A DNA stretch of 64,000 nucleotides from Lasiosphaeria ovina (GCA_033439765.1 JAULSN010000001.1:7998001-8062000); one strand, 5' to 3'. Shown: positions 36,294 through 50,221, counted from the stretch's first letter. Notes: generated from the letters alone by a model not told the origin. Numbers and translations are program-made.

Positions 36294-38330
36294 GGGTATT
36301 TGGGGCGTGATCTTCAGAAGTACGAGACGCCCCCTTTTTCTCTCACGCAAATGGTGACCAGTTGCAGCTATGCCAGACGAGAAGTCGTATATGTGATCTC
36401 GTTTACCCAGTACACCACGTGAATTCCAGAGATCGAGTATTTCGGTGCCTGTTTCCTCTGGACCGCGAACCGTGTGATCTCGAAACTCGAATTCGCTGGT
36501 GTGTACACAATGGCTGCTTCTGTCTGCGGGATACGGGGCAGAGTCGAGTGCCAAGGCCAGAGAACGCCAGCCCCGAGATAGCATGTGGCGTGCAAAGTGG
36601 CCGTGATAAGACACGCGAAGAGGACGACGATTGAATCCATGTCATGGACCCCATTATTGCCGATTTCTCAGAGTTTTCTCATCGTTTCTATTATTAGCAA
36701 CGGTCCTGATGGAGGCCAAATGATCAATCACCAAGCGTGCCACGCAGGTCCGCACATCTCATGCGGGCCTTATCCGTGCTTAGATTATGTCGCGAGACTG
36801 AATAGAGGTGAGGGCCTCCGAAACTGGACAAAATACATCGGTAAGACTTACAAGACAGTTGTCCCGATTGACAGGCTGCGTGTTGTCTGGGGACCGCACA
36901 CCACCAGGGAGGCGCAATGAGGGGGCAATGGCGAGGCTGAGTGTTTTTTTCTTCCTTTCCTGGCCATTGGCAATGTTGCCAATCCAAACCAACTAGTGGA
37001 AACTAGAAAGGACAAACTGGATGGATTTACGGCTTTTGAGTCTCTTTGCTTGGACACTGCCTGGTTTCGCTTCCCGCGGCCCACTCCATCCAAGCGGGCA
37101 GGTAGGTAGGTAAAACTGGAAGGCGGATGAGATGGAGCCATTAAGGAGGTTGCGCCGCTCCTTCCTCCTAGGTCGCCTTCAATTTTGCGTAGGCAACTAC
37201 TCGCTCGTGGTAGGTGCGGCCTACTTCTATGGTTCATGGGGAAGCGGCATTGCGCATCTGGGATTCGAAAGTTATTTTTGTCAAGTTCCATCTCTGACCT
37301 GCGTCAATGGAATCGTAGACCTAATGTTAAGCGGAGAAGAAATCATCCTTTTCCAACTGAAGTTACACAAAACCCCTCGGCTTGACCACCCTCGAATCCA
37401 ACCAGCAGCATTCGGAATTTGCGATTGATGACCGCCTATGGTGGCTGGAAAATTAACATGGTGTTTTCGCAGACCCACCGTTTCAGTGTTGTTCCATCTG
37501 CTTTTTTTCCGTCTTCATATTTCCCGTTTCGCCTCTCTCGCTCTTGGCCCTGTGGAAGTGAGCCCCGGTGAGGCAGATAGTCGGAAGTGCAGGGGCTGAA
37601 ATCGGTCGTGCAAGGCCAATCTAGCCAACTGATAAAATGTTAAACTGAGGTGTGAGGCGCTCGGCGAGGGAGCTCTTCTGGAGAGCCAGGAGTCAGTCGT
37701 GGCCAAGCGTCTTTCCCACTATAGCCAAACAAAGGTACTGTACATATGGAGGCTTCTATGCGTCTTTCTGCAAGTTGGCTGTTTTCGTGGCGGTGGTTTG
37801 GCATTTTTTTCGGCGGGCTGTGTCACTCAATGACTGGATCTCCCACCAAGTTGATTCGCCGTCTACGACATGTGCTCCCGCTCAGTTGAAGGTCGAATCA
37901 AAGGTGCCTACAGGACCTCCCCCCCCCCCTTTATCCATGACTTTGCGCTTCCTGGTGGAAATGTACAATCGGTATTGAGCCTTTGCGTTATCCAACAGTC
38001 TTCCTGGCCTACTGCTTTAATATCATTTCTTTTGTCATTCCAAGTCCGACTCCCCAACCACAGTCAATCTCTCCTTCGTTCTCTCATCTTTTCCACACGT
38101 CGTCACCCATCTAGCTGGGCTGAGATATGCTGGAGTCTAAAGTCTGGCCTTAAACTCTTGTTCCGTTGTCCCTCACTGCACCGAGGGTCCAAAAGGCTAT
38201 TACAAACTTACACAATCTCAGATCAATCCAGCATATTTTTATTTCGCCATATCCGCCATCTCCGAGTCTTGCCTGCCCCGCCATATTACAACGCCTCACC
38301 TCTCTCCTTCCAAACCGAAGCCAAAAGGCC
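36294..38330. other. 2-kb intergenic region upstream of the RBR gene
   Basis: 3' flank of the pectin methylesterase gene, then unassigned DNA. An 11-C run lies at 37919-37929. The frame of the RBR gene is open back to 38166 but contains no ATG before 38331. No gene is recognised. Confidence 0.55.
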
Positions 38331-40820
38331 ATGCCCGTAGTCGATATCCCAGCTAGCCCCACCCCGACGGCCCCCCCTAGATTCCTGATTTGGGAGCACA
38401 CGAGCGTGGAAGCATCTTCATCAGAGCCACGAAACTCTCCCCTGACGCGCTCAAATGCTGTCCACCACAGTCCGAGGGGTTCCAGTGGCTTGGGAGAGCT
38501 GCTTGCTGCAACAAACCCCCTAGAAGTGCGGCCCAGAAGTGTCTCTCCAAGGAGAGTAGTACCGGGTTCAGCAGCCCAAACAGGGGGTCAGGAAGACGTC
38601 CACCACGAGATTAAAGATTACCGCTATGATCAAAATCACCCAGGCCGTCAAACATGGGACAATCTCTTTGATGGCTGTTATATGGGGATCCATGAACCAT
38701 TTTGCCAACATCTGCAGGGTCAAGGTGTCAGGCAACCCCCCCAGGGCTCATCTTGGCCCGTTAAAGAGGAAAGCCGGCCACGTGTTGACAGCTCCCCGGA
38801 GCCGAAGAAGGACCATTGCACATTTCGGTCACGGGGCGATACTTTACGAAAAGAAATGATGTTACTAAGAACTCAACTGATCGAACGCAACATCGATCTC
38901 GATCATCTTCGGGAAGAAAATGTTTCTCTAAAAAAAGAAATCAACAACAAAAAGGACAAGCTTCAGCAAAGCGATGCCATCTTGGAGGCATTGGCTTTGG
39001 AGTTCACAGATCTGAAGCAAGGCGACATGATTGACTACGCAGCTATCGCAGGAGACGTCACGCTGCAGCTGAGACAGCTTAAGAGTCTGCATTCGTCTAT
39101 CAGGAGCGCCTTGACCATCCGAGGAGTTCTTACCCTTAAGATGCTCCAACTCGGGCCGCCGAACTCGCAAGCACCACAGCAGTCCCCTGCCAACCAACTC
39201 TCGAGCCATTACGGTAACCTCGATCACGTCCTTACGCTAGACCGAGCAGTTAGACTCGCGGATCGCCTGAATGCCCATCCGGAGCTACTGGCATCTGGTT
39301 TAACGTCGATCAGAGTCTGCTCGCTCTGCAACGCTCCCAAATTCTTGAGTGCGCCGGTCCTGCTTGCCCCTTTCTCGGAATCCCCTAAGAAAGACCCCAA
39401 GACCTTCAGTGAATTCAGTTCATCGCCTCGCGGGGAAACAACATGCTGTTTGCAGTTTATTTGCGACTCATGTTTCCTGTCATCGGTCGTCTCCAGCATT
39501 ACAACAGACTGGTGGGACAACATCGACTCCGACTGTTGGATAAAATGCCCCTTTCCCTCCTGCCGTTCGACTCTCCCAGTACAATACAGTGTTGAGCTCG
39601 CGACTCTGCTGCGTACATTGCGTGATGCTCAAGCCCTTCACCATATTATGCAGTTCGAACGCGCCACACGCTTGCGCATGAAAATTGAGAGCATCGATCC
39701 AACTCCAACAGCCGAGGCACTTGGTCGTGCAGCAGATTTACACAAGCAGCTAATCGATCATGGTTTTATGCGCAGTATATTCGACCTCAGCCAGTCTCCT
39801 GATATTGCGATCGAGTCCATGTCACTAGACTCGGCTGATGGACGCCGAACTCTAACAGCGCCAATTCTCGTCGGCCTCTTCAACCGGCACAATCCAGCAA
39901 CTGAAGCACCCCAAGATGGATCCAATTCCGTACAGCACGTACTCCGAGAGTGTATGGTTTGCGCAGAGACAGTACCAGATGTTACGGACGGTACTCTCGA
40001 AGAGGAGGCTCGGTGGGAAGCGGCCATCGATGGATTCCCTGGCGACTGGACATGGCAGTCTCGATCATTTCCACCCCAATCTGTCCTCCCAACATGCAGC
40101 GCTAGACATCTCCTCAACGTTTGCCGCGCCTGTATAAGGCAGCATCTTGCGTCGCAGTTGGAGACTCGTGGCCGTGCTGGCTGTGAGACTTTAAGCTGCC
40201 CCTTACCGGATTGCGGTCACCTTTATTCGCACAGCGAGATCCGCACCCTTGCCTCAGCCGAGACGTTTGCCATGTACGACAAACTACGATTGCTGTCGCA
40301 CCTGGCAACCCTACCCAGCTTTCGTTGGTGTCTGCGCGAAGGATGCGGGATGGGCCAGATACACGACATTCCGCCTGACATGGGCGAGAATGTTGCCGTG
40401 CACCGACGGCGCAACATGATCCTGTGCGACAGCTGCGGCTTCGAGATGTGCTTCGGCCACCAGATCCCCTGGCACCACGGGCACAGCTGTGCCGAGTACG
40501 ACACGTACCAAGCCACAGGCGATCCAGCTATCGAGGCGACCCGGCTCTGGCTGAGCACCCACACCAAGCAATGCCGATGTGGCGCTCCGGTTGAGAAGAG
40601 AGGGGGCTGTTTCCACATGACGTGCCGGTCGTGCGGGTTCGAGTTTTGCTGGGAATGCCTGGCCGACTGGAATTATATCCATACAATGGACCCGCTGACA
40701 GGAGATGCGAGGTACGAAAGAAGGGGCCACAACCCGGGGTGCTACTTCCGCGAGGACTCGGCTCCGCAGGCAACCAGGGTTGCAGGAAATACGGTAATAG
40801 AGGCCATCGGGATGCTCTAA
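38331..40820 (+). CDS. RBR-type E3 ubiquitin ligase with an extra N-terminal cysteine cluster
   Basis: One exon, 829 residues. RBR ligases take ubiquitin from an E2 onto their own RING2 cysteine and then to a substrate. Residues 1-170 look disordered. A coiled coil covers about 177-230 (LLRTQLIERN, LREENVSLKKE). Next is a cysteine cluster: Cys330-x2-Cys333, Cys372/373, Cys378-x2-Cys381, Cys402-x3-Cys406-x4-Cys411 (ending CPFPSC), which looks like a zinc-binding, RING-like module. The RBR follows: RING1 from Cys541 (CMVC ... CRAC ... CPLPDC), IBR from Cys667 (ILCDSCGFEMCFGH), and RING2 from Cys748 (CRCGAPVEK) with likely catalytic Cys760 in GGCFHM, then CGFEFCWEC. A tail with CYFRED follows. 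The ATG at 38331 is the first in frame. Substrate and partner are unknown; it matches no named Parkin- or Ariadne-type architecture I recall. Confidence 0.92.
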   Translation: MPVVDIPASPTPTAPPRFLIWEHTSVEASSSEPRNSPLTRSNAVHHSPRGSSGLGELLAATNPLEVRPRSVSPRRVVPGSAAQTGGQEDVHHEIKDYRYDQNHPGRQTWDNLFDGCYMGIHEPFCQHLQGQGVRQPPQGSSWPVKEESRPRVDSSPEPKKDHCTFRSRGDTLRKEMMLLRTQLIERNIDLDHLREENVSLKKEINNKKDKLQQSDAILEALALEFTDLKQGDMIDYAAIAGDVTLQLRQLKSLHSSIRSALTIRGVLTLKMLQLGPPNSQAPQQSPANQLSSHYGNLDHVLTLDRAVRLADRLNAHPELLASGLTSIRVCSLCNAPKFLSAPVLLAPFSESPKKDPKTFSEFSSSPRGETTCCLQFICDSCFLSSVVSSITTDWWDNIDSDCWIKCPFPSCRSTLPVQYSVELATLLRTLRDAQALHHIMQFERATRLRMKIESIDPTPTAEALGRAADLHKQLIDHGFMRSIFDLSQSPDIAIESMSLDSADGRRTLTAPILVGLFNRHNPATEAPQDGSNSVQHVLRECMVCAETVPDVTDGTLEEEARWEAAIDGFPGDWTWQSRSFPPQSVLPTCSARHLLNVCRACIRQHLASQLETRGRAGCETLSCPLPDCGHLYSHSEIRTLASAETFAMYDKLRLLSHLATLPSFRWCLREGCGMGQIHDIPPDMGENVAVHRRRNMILCDSCGFEMCFGHQIPWHHGHSCAEYDTYQATGDPAIEATRLWLSTHTKQCRCGAPVEKRGGCFHMTCRSCGFEFCWECLADWNYIHTMDPLTGDARYERRGHNPGCYFREDSAPQATRVAGNTVIEAIGML

Positions 40821-43800
40821 AGATGCCAGATCGTGCCTAGTAAGGCATGGAGGGCCCGCTTAAAGGGGTTATCGCTTAGATCAAAGACAGAGACCGATTT
40901 CTGCAACAGACACCCCTTTGAGTTGGTGATATTGCCTTTACACCACGCATTCACGGTTATCGTGTGCCTCCTCGAGCGCCATGTGCTGTTTGTGCCTTTT
41001 CGCAGGCCCCATCTCTTCCCAAGAGCGGGAGCTGAGGTATTAGTAGGGCAAATTCCGCACACTGTCCATGCTAATCAATATAACTGCAACCCGATGACTA
41101 CTATTAACTGTCGTGTGGGCAGCGTTGGGAAGCTGAGACGACTGAGCGGTACGTCCGGGACACAGTTGGCAGTATCGCTGAGCGAAACAACTATACTCTG
41201 CCCCGTGTGGATTAATTCCCTAATTGACTACTGGGCTGCTGTCTACTTTTCTCGTATTTGTCTTTCCAGGGATGTATAATTAGCCAATTATCCAAGAAAC
41301 TTTCTTATTATTTCTCTACTTGTAAGAGTAGAGCTGATGTATCAGTTCAAATATCCTCGAGGCCAGTTGAACTGTCTTGAGCGTTCTTCTGCATGTACTG
41401 AACGGTTTCTGTATCTTTTACAAGGGGTTAGCTTGGCCACGAATTGTCCAAGGTACCTTGGTTAGGACTGCTCTTGAGCCTCCGTTTAGCTACCCTCGGA
41501 ATTCCCGGATAAGTAATGGTTATCGTCACACAGTCAGTTGAGACAACAGAGAGTTCCTCGTTCATATTCAAACAATTACCTTCACGCCGCAATTCCTGTT
41601 TACAGCTGATCAATATGCAGCACATGATTAAAAGCAGAAGGGTAGATCAAGGTTCTCCTTTTCCCTGCTTCTTTAGCCTTCCTTTTTTGTTTTCGCTCAT
41701 TCTCTTCCTTCCGTGCAGGTAGATGGTTTTGTCTCCGGCCCCTGGGAGGCTCAATACCTTGTGAGACACGAAGTCTCACGTGTGCTACACTGCATATTAG
41801 CTGGTAATCATGTCCACAGTGTCAACCATTAATTATTTCGCAATCATTTTCTGACATGGGTCGACAAAGCTGCAGTGGAAAGACTGGATAGGGGTAATAT
41901 CCAGAGAGGTAGGTACCCATTAGCCAACTCAGTCCAGAATAGTTCTTGTCACTGACTGTTAATTACCTAGTTATTATTCGAGAGTCTTGAGCTTGTTTTC
42001 TCGTCTTTGATATGCTCGGGATATCTGAATTACACATGAATCTCTATGCATATATTCTCAAGGGGGAAATCCGTCTGGATGTTATCCAGAACCCCGGTTT
42101 AGTACTTGGGTGGGCTTTTATTTTCAGTCTGCGTTGCCATCGTCGAAAGCGTTCATCCAGCAGTAGATGAACAAAAGCAATACCTCTAGGTAACTGCCCG
42201 TATGGTATCATCCGGCTCGTGGCGTCAGCTTATCGTGTCCGCATTCCAGATCTTCTACTACCCAGTTTCTTCTACTTCTTCATTTCATTCTTTTTGAAAT
42301 CAAGAAACCGAAAATGATTTTGATGTTTTGATCAAGCTAGTTGGGTAAATTAGATAATATTCTTAGTTGATATTCATAACATAGGACAGTAGCATTTAAT
42401 TAGCGCCATGACCTTAGGGAAATATCACCGCTTTCATCAACACCAGCTGTCATTGAAGTCTCGGCGTGCGCCACTTCAGATTTGGGTATGGTCAACATCA
42501 ACGCCTTACATAAGCAATTCTCCAGAGGCTAGGCGCCGTCAATTTCTCCCAGGTAGTTATCGTGTTTCTTCCTCCGTCTTGCAATCCTCGTTTCTCGTAC
42601 ATGATCGGGTTGACTTCTCGGCTTTACTTTGCCTTGCCTCCCCCTGAAAAGATGAAGCAGATTTCCGCCCCCACCCTTCCCTCCTTCTCGTTTCAAAACA
42701 GACATGGAAACGTGAGGGAAGAGATGAAAAGGAAAGCAGGGAAAACAGTTGGTCCAAGCTTGGGTGTGGCTGCCGAAAGCCGAAGAAAAAGAAAATTTCC
42801 GGCAGGTGACAGCCACTAGCCAACGTTAGTGCCTGTTGAGCTGTCATTTTTTGTTTTATTTGCTTCTTCGCCCATCACTGGTCGAGTCCCGAAATGGAAA
42901 AGAAGCTAGGAACAGGGTACGAGGGAAGTGGGGAGTTCGTGAAGTGAGAGCGGACGTGTTGCACTGCTACGACGGCATTATCCAGAATGGGAAGCAAAAG
43001 CGAGATCGAGATGAACGGCAGGTCTGTGCGAGATGAGGCTGGCTACTATGTACTGTGATAGACAAATGGAAGGAATGAAGCCTCGCGATTTTCCAAAATA
43101 GCGGGCAGGGGCGAGGCAGTTTCGAAGGCAAGATCGAAGAAGCTCGGGCACCTGGCAAGGTTTTGCGGGGGTGGGTGGGATTGCAAAAAAGTCAAGGTGG
43201 GGTGTTTCTTCCTCATATCCCTCCTCCTCCTGGAGTCTGACCACCAAAAGGAACTCGACTAGAAGAAAAAGAGCTCGTCACAGATTTCTTGTGTACGCGA
43301 TCCCGTGAGCACTTGGGCATCTTTTACGAGTTTTTAATAAGGCTCTTATTATTAGCTCTGTAGGTAAGATGGGTCAAGTGACTCGAGTGCATTTCGTCGG
43401 GATGTTTGCATGTGCTGACTGTACTGTACGGATACCTGAAGACGTGGTGATGGCGACATCAATACTCCGTATGCCTCCTAAAAAAAAGGACTAATCTGAC
43501 GCGCCTTCTTTCCACTCACATCTGGCACTTGGCTCCTGGCTAGTCTACGTCGTCCTTTCTGTCGTGCGAAGGTCCGGGAGCAACTCGCATCGGGATTCGG
43601 AAAAGTCGGGAAGCACACGGTTGTGCCCAATCAAGGCCGGTTTCGCTGCTCACGAAGCAGAATCTGGAAAGACACAACCCTAGGTTGGCACACAGTTCTG
43701 GTTTCTCCGGACAGATGCGGAGTTGTGTGGGCAACACTCACTGCCACCGACTTATCCGTGCGCCCAAAAGAGAACTCACCATACCGGACGGTATCTTACC

Positions 43801-46800
43801 GCACCAGTCCCGTCTTCACCAAGTACACCCTCCAGCCCCACCAGCGATACCAGACCGCCCAGCCCCAGTCTGCAAGCCGCTGTGTGTGCAATGTGGGTGG
43901 GCCCTTTGGCTCAGTCGCCAGTTCTCTTTTTTTTTTTGTCCAACGGCCGCCTCCCTACTGAGAAACCCTGAATGCAGCTCAGGACGTCCTTGGCATCCGT
44001 GGATGGTCCGGCTGCCAGAAGAGCCGAGAGCCATCATACCTTAGCTACCAACCGGTGCGCTGTATTAGACCGTATCCGGCTCTCTGCGGCCTCAAAGCTG
44101 CCCCAAACAAGACTGGACGGCTGCTTTGCACCAAGTCTGGCCGCTGTCGAGGTGGCAAAAAACATCGCAAGAATTAAGGCAACACACTACGCTCGAGCCT
44201 GAGGGTACGCTATTTGCGTCGATGTCACGGCGGCAGACATAACGCGACGCTCGTCTCTGAGCTCTGTCATAGTATGCGGCCTCGACTGCGACCCCGGTAA
44301 AGAAACGAGTGGCCAGACGCTCAACCGAACGCGCCCTCGGTCAGTGCTCTGTTCCTATCAAGAGCTTCGTCTTGACCCCGTCTTGATAGCCCGCTGCCCA
44401 GGTCACGTCAGATGCGAGGAAGCCGAACCGGGGCCTCGATATTGAGGTTTGCCCTTGCGAGACACGGGGAGGGGAGGGGTGCTGTGACTGCTTCTTGCCT
44501 CCTCCTCCCAGGTTCCCAAAGCCAAGGCTCCTCCGCACCCCAATCCCACTCATCACATCACTTTGGACAATGGATGTCAATCGGGCTGAGGTGCCGGGGT
44601 CAAGCGACAGGTTTTTACTATGTACAATACTGAGCCTCCAGCATCCATCCTTCACCCTTCACCAGGTTCCTAATCTAGCACTCCAGTCGGGTCCGTCAAC
44701 GTGGTCTCTTCTCCGCACTGAGACTCTGGCGCTTCCCCTCACTTGGACCCCTCTACTGATGATATGAGTCGATCCCTGGTATTTGACTCGCCTTCTACTT
44801 CTCCAGTTCGGGCTGCCTGTCAGATGACGCCAGAATGTTCATTTTTCTTCATTTACACTAATGTACAATTGCATGCGTTCACGGCCCCATGCCCTTCCCT
44901 GCGCCCTAGGTACCAGGTATTCTACACATGTTGTCCTTCGAAAAGCTGCTAATTTTACACGACCAAGCCAGCCCTGAGCCCGAGGGAGTGGGGCGTGGAA
45001 CGAAATTGACAACGGCTGTAGACAAGGGGGGGGGGGGGCGTGTCTTTCAAAACGCATGGCCAGGGGTCCAGCCTCCACTTTTCGACTTCCGCGAGCCGTC
45101 GTCACATCGCGCCGAACTTTGTGCGAGACCAATCACATTGCCGAACATGGCTACCGGCCCGGGAAGGACCAGTCAGAACAAACGGCCCATCTGACCTGTT
45201 TTCCTGTTACAGTGACGAAGATGGCCGGAGGAGGCCTGGAAGGGCCACGGCTGCGGTCGTAAACGCAAGCAATAGATCTAAGCTATCAAATGGGCGGGAA
45301 AGCCTCTATCCAAGAAAGGAATCGACGATACAAGCGCAACCATTCCGTAATTATGCAGCTAATATTCCGCGTAGCTCAACGAAACACCCATGCCCTCTCC
45401 AATTTTTCCAAAAATCCAAATCGGTATGCTACCCTGCCAGGTCTCATGCACGTACCTGGTAATAGCTCTGTGGCTGTCACGGGTACTTGATGCGACCGTT
45501 TGAATGGCGGCCGCACTTCCCAGGTTCCGATAGCTCCATTCGGTACCGGAGTTTGGCGGCCAACCCCTCGCTGCCGTGTCCAATGGTCGGGTCCGAAAGC
45601 CATTGTCACATTCTCCCCAAGATCCAGCCTTTCGAGGTTCGATTGATTCTGACAGCGCCGCCCACAAATCCAGCAATTTTTGTGCAACGCAGGATCAAGG
45701 GGTTTCTCTCTTCCCCAACCCCAAATGAGGTCAGGTGACTTGGCCGGAACTATGTAGGTAATTATGTCCAAATATGGGAGAGGACAGAAGGTCCTGGCAG
45801 GCAAGTAAGCATCATTAATTAGTTGACAGCTGATGAAAAGGATGTGTCATGACTTGGTTTCTCGTCGAATAATTATGATGGCGGTAGCGTAATAAGCAAA
45901 CAAGAAAAGACTTGTGTGGTTAGATTGAATTAAACTGGACAGATCACGGAACGGACGGCAAGGCGAGGCAGTGCTTGTCAAGTCGTAAGATGGTTCACGG
46001 GGTGATTCAACACCGAATCCCTCAATCAGCTGTTCACTCTGTAATTTTTGAAGTTTGGTTGAAGGATATTGCGGTCTTCTAACCTGCCTGCTGGTGGTCA
46101 GCACGTTGAGAAGACCCAATTCTGGGTTTGTTGGTAACAACCTGAGCAAGTCTGAGGGAGGTAATGAACTTTCCATTACCACGCCATTCGAACCAGGGAC
46201 ACGTGAACGTCAATCTCCGTGTTCATCGGATATAGTGGGAGCTATAGGTGCTCGAGTAATGAATGCTAATGCTGGTTGAATAAAGGAGGGAATTTGAGGT
46301 GCAAACGTCGATGTTTGAAACTCTATACGGTGTTCATGTTCACGCAGAGGCGATGCATGATGCACACCGTCAGGTCAGAAAGTCAAGGTTGCTATGGTCC
46401 ATCTACCTCAAGGTGTCTAGATTTATAATGTTAATAAATTGTAACAAGACAAAGACTCAATCAGAGTTACGTAGGTAGCCGACATACTCGAGAGGAATAG
46501 CCCTTGAAAGTATCAAGTAATATCTACTAAGAGACACAAGACTTTGCTAATTCAAAGATACTTCAGGGTTGATGTCAAACTTTGAAGCTTTCAACTATCT
46601 GGTAATGAACATAAACATGAGCTCCATTTTGACAATGTTCATTAAGGCGATCAGGGGACGGTTTACGCAGTCCAAATCAATTTGAATGGTGGATATGGCG
46701 CGAATTGTCAAGAAACAAGAAACAATAGCGAGCACCAAAGTCTTGAGACGGAAGAACCGGAGAAGAGATCAGGTGATGGTCTCTTGCTTCTGTGAAGCTA

Positions 46801-49800
46801 GGTAGATAATTACTATCGATGGGTACATACCTTGGGAGAACACAATATGGCCGCCCCCTATAACACCGGTCTAGTATTGCTGCAACCACCACGAGGGTTA
46901 TGGAGGGTATTTATTCTAAATAGAATGTCTCGAAAACGATTGCACCACACCTTTCTCTTTCGTCTCCCCCTCACCTCCGCTTCCCCACCTCAGACCTCCC
47001 TCACGCTCACATGTACAGAGCGCAGAGGTCACAGGTAGTGTAATTCGATCAAAGTCAGCCAAGCGGTGCATATGAGGGGAAAGTCGGAACAAAACTGGGC
47101 ACGAGTGAACCGAGCCGAGTGGACGACGCCACCATTTTCCACACCCACGCGCCCCGCCCCTCCCTCACATGAAATAGGGTAGAGGGACATGGCAGAGCGG
47201 AGGGGAGGAACAGGGCACGGAAAACAAGCATAAATTTTCTATTTATCGGTGAGTCCCTCATCCCCCAATCAGAGCGAGAGGCGGCCCCCATCCTTCCCAG
47301 TTGCGTGCTCCTGTGCCCCGTCCGTGCCGTGTTTGGGCTGACCGGCTGCAAAGAAGAAAGAGAGAAAGAAAAGAGGGGTGTGGCTGCGAGTAATCAGCTG
47401 GAACGATAACAGAGAAATAGCAAGAAAGCAGACCGAAGACGCAGGGAGAAAAGGGAAAGCCCGGAACTGGCTTACGTTTTTTTGGAGATACCCTCATATA
47501 AGGAGCTTCGCATATAAGTGTTTTACCTCACGGGGCGGCAGGGAAGGGTAGGGTAGGCAGAGGACTTTGGGTAAGGTAGCTAAGGTAGGTACCTGGTACA
47601 GGCCAATAACAGGAACTTGGCATGCACGTGGAAAGAGGGTCGCTTCTTCCCGGCGCACTTCTTTCCATCATTTCTTTCACAATACATTTCTAGGTATCGC
47701 CCTTTGGCCACGCAACCACCATCAAAAAGCATGTCTGTGCGTGCTGCACCACGTGTAATCCGTATGCAGCAACAGCCAAAGAAGAAGCAGCAATCCGAAA
47801 CAAGCCCGTCAGCTCCAACGGCCAGCCTATCGTGGTGGGAAAAACGATGTTGCGTCGCCACTAGCGCGCAAAGCGCCTCACGTATCTCACCTGAAACATG
47901 TGCATGCATGCACGCGCAAACAGAAACAGAAAGAGGCAGAGGCAGAGGCAGAAAAGGGAAGGAAAAAAGAAAAAGCCCGCAGACGGAAGAATAAACGAAC
48001 ATGCGGCCACGTTTGAACGAGGTCTAGCCTGGGCGAATTGGCCAACCACCTCACTGCAGACAACCGCCGCCCCGCCGTCTCTGACCTCTGATGAGCATCT
48101 CATGACAATAGGTGAACCAACCTGGCTCATAGCCAACGCCGAATTTGTACACGCTCGAATGAGCCCAAATCTTTGGTTCTTGACGCATTGACTCTGTTGT
48201 CGTGCAGCGGGCCGTCAGCAGAGGACCGTGCCTTGAGCTTGCCCAACCAAACATGTTTCAAACCAGTCCTGCCGACCTCTTTTGCTTCCTCCCGCCCCTT
48301 TGTTGTGAGTTAGTTCTTAAGAGCATCGGTTAATAGGGGCGTGCGGGTGTGGCGAAGGGAGAACTTTGGGTCGGCTGCGGGGTGGTAACCTACTCACTTG
48401 CATTCCTACGTGCCTACCTCCTTTACCGGGCACCTCCCATGCCTGCCCAGGTTGTGCTGTTGCAGTTGTCCGCGAAATTCCAAGCTAAGCAACGCTTGAC
48501 CTCCCTGACGTCCAATGTAAATAACTACTTCCCCTGAACAAGATAAACATTTCTCCTTTCCCGGCTTGCGGTTGCCGTCACATCAGAATTTAGTACCCCG
48601 CTGCCGCTCTTATAGAGAAGCTTTTGCATGTAACGAGTATATAAAACAAAGACAATAGGTTCTTCCTGAGAGACAAATAAAGACCGAGATAAGACAGCTC
48701 AGCAGGATATGCCTGATCAAGGTAGAACCCCGTATCACCGCCACTCACCTTGCACACAAACATGCTCGGGACAACTAATCCCGAGTGGCGAGAATCCGCG
48801 AAGGGGGGGAAAGTGGGGAGAGGGATCAAAGCGCAAAACCGCACGCACACACTCACAGCCCACACTCACACACAACACACGTGCACCAGTGACACAAAAC
48901 CACCGCCAAAAAAAGAATAAGAACATCAAACTCATCTTAAAACGGGATGGGGAAAAGGGGGGAATGGGAGAGGGCACGCACCCCTTTGACAAATTCGTAC
49001 ATAATAGCGAGACAATAGCTCAATAGGAAGCTAGAGTTTTGCAGTCTGATATAAAAACAACGGGCTATAAGACCGCCCGTTGCGATTCCGTGGTACTGTG
49101 CATATTCACATAACCCATCACAATACGGACCTTAACCCGCACCGTCAACATGTGCTATTACGTGCTGCGTGCGTGCATGCATCGTCCGCTACCTGCGACC
49201 TACGTGCAGGCGGGCCACTCATGATATAGGTCGCCAGCCATTAGACCCCTAGGTACGTACGTAACCTTACTGATAGTTACAGAAACTTACGATGTTGAAG
49301 GAGAATGGAATGCGGAAGGGGCTATAGCTAATCAAAATTAAAAATGCTTGAATATCTGGAGCAATTGAACTAACGGGATATCAGGTCTAAGATATGAGAT
49401 TAAGAAGGCTGAAAGACAATGACAGGGCTCGGGGGTTGGGCATGAACACTGCAATCAACAAACAAACTCGCAAAACCCGCGATCTCAGGTCGGAAGCGCG
49501 GCACGTAAGTACGCACCTATACGACGATACAGATACAGAGACAGTGGGCAGCAGCGACGCAGCACGCGGCGACGAACGAATCCGCTCTTCCTCCTCCGCA
49601 AACCTCCAAGGCAATGCAGTACATTATGGCAGGGGAATTAAGGAGGGGGGCCGGGCCGGCCCAGCGCCAGACCCAGCCACAGCCACAGCTATTATACGGC
49701 ACTTTTATTATTATTATTGCGACGCCCGCGAGGAACATGGTTCGACAAGAGACAATCACGCGCTCGGCAGAGACACGAGAGGGCGCAGAGACCGCATCGT

Positions 49801-50159
49801 TGCCTGGGTTATGATCTAGGAGGGGATAGGACCGGGCATTTCCCGTCCCTCTGTTCCGATCATTCGGTTGTTGTCATGGCGGGCGGGAGGGAGGGTGAGG
49901 ATTGAGACCAAGGACCCAAGAAGCCAGGACAGGAGAGGATCAGCCAGGCCAGGCGTAAGCCCACCACAGAACCAGCTCTTTGTCGGCCGGCCACGGTTGC
50001 GGGAGAGAAAGAGCGCGCGCGCTCACCAAGTCTGGGGAGTGGACGCGACTTTTGACCGGCCGACGAGCCCTGACGGAACGACCTGCCGAGTTGAGCAGCT
50101 ACGTACTGGGTACCAAAAGCCAAGACGAAAGGGATGGGGAGGGGTGGTGTGTGTGCGTG
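40821..50159. other. Gene-poor region, part 1
   Basis: I find no frame that resembles a protein family. Open frames of up to about 145 codons occur on both strands but have random-looking composition and overlap each other. AT-rich stretches lie near 41280-42400 and 46400-46700, a G12 run at 45027-45038, a purine-rich tract near 47925-47990 and a (TTA)5 near 49704-49718. No tRNA or 5S rRNA signature is visible. Whether it holds non-coding transcripts cannot be judged from sequence. Confidence 0.5.
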
Positions 50160-50178
50160 CGCATGCGTGCGCGTGTGC

Positions 50179-50179
<1 letters not shown>

Positions 50180-50221
<42 letters not shown>
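50180..50221. repeat. (TG)21 microsatellite
   Basis: 42 bases of perfect TG repeats, preceded by imperfect GCGTGTGC sequence from about 50150. Confidence 0.95.

Noticed and set aside
46170..46210. tRNA B box on the minus strand (CTGGTTCGAATGG)
   Set aside because: The T-stem would not pair and there is no A box.
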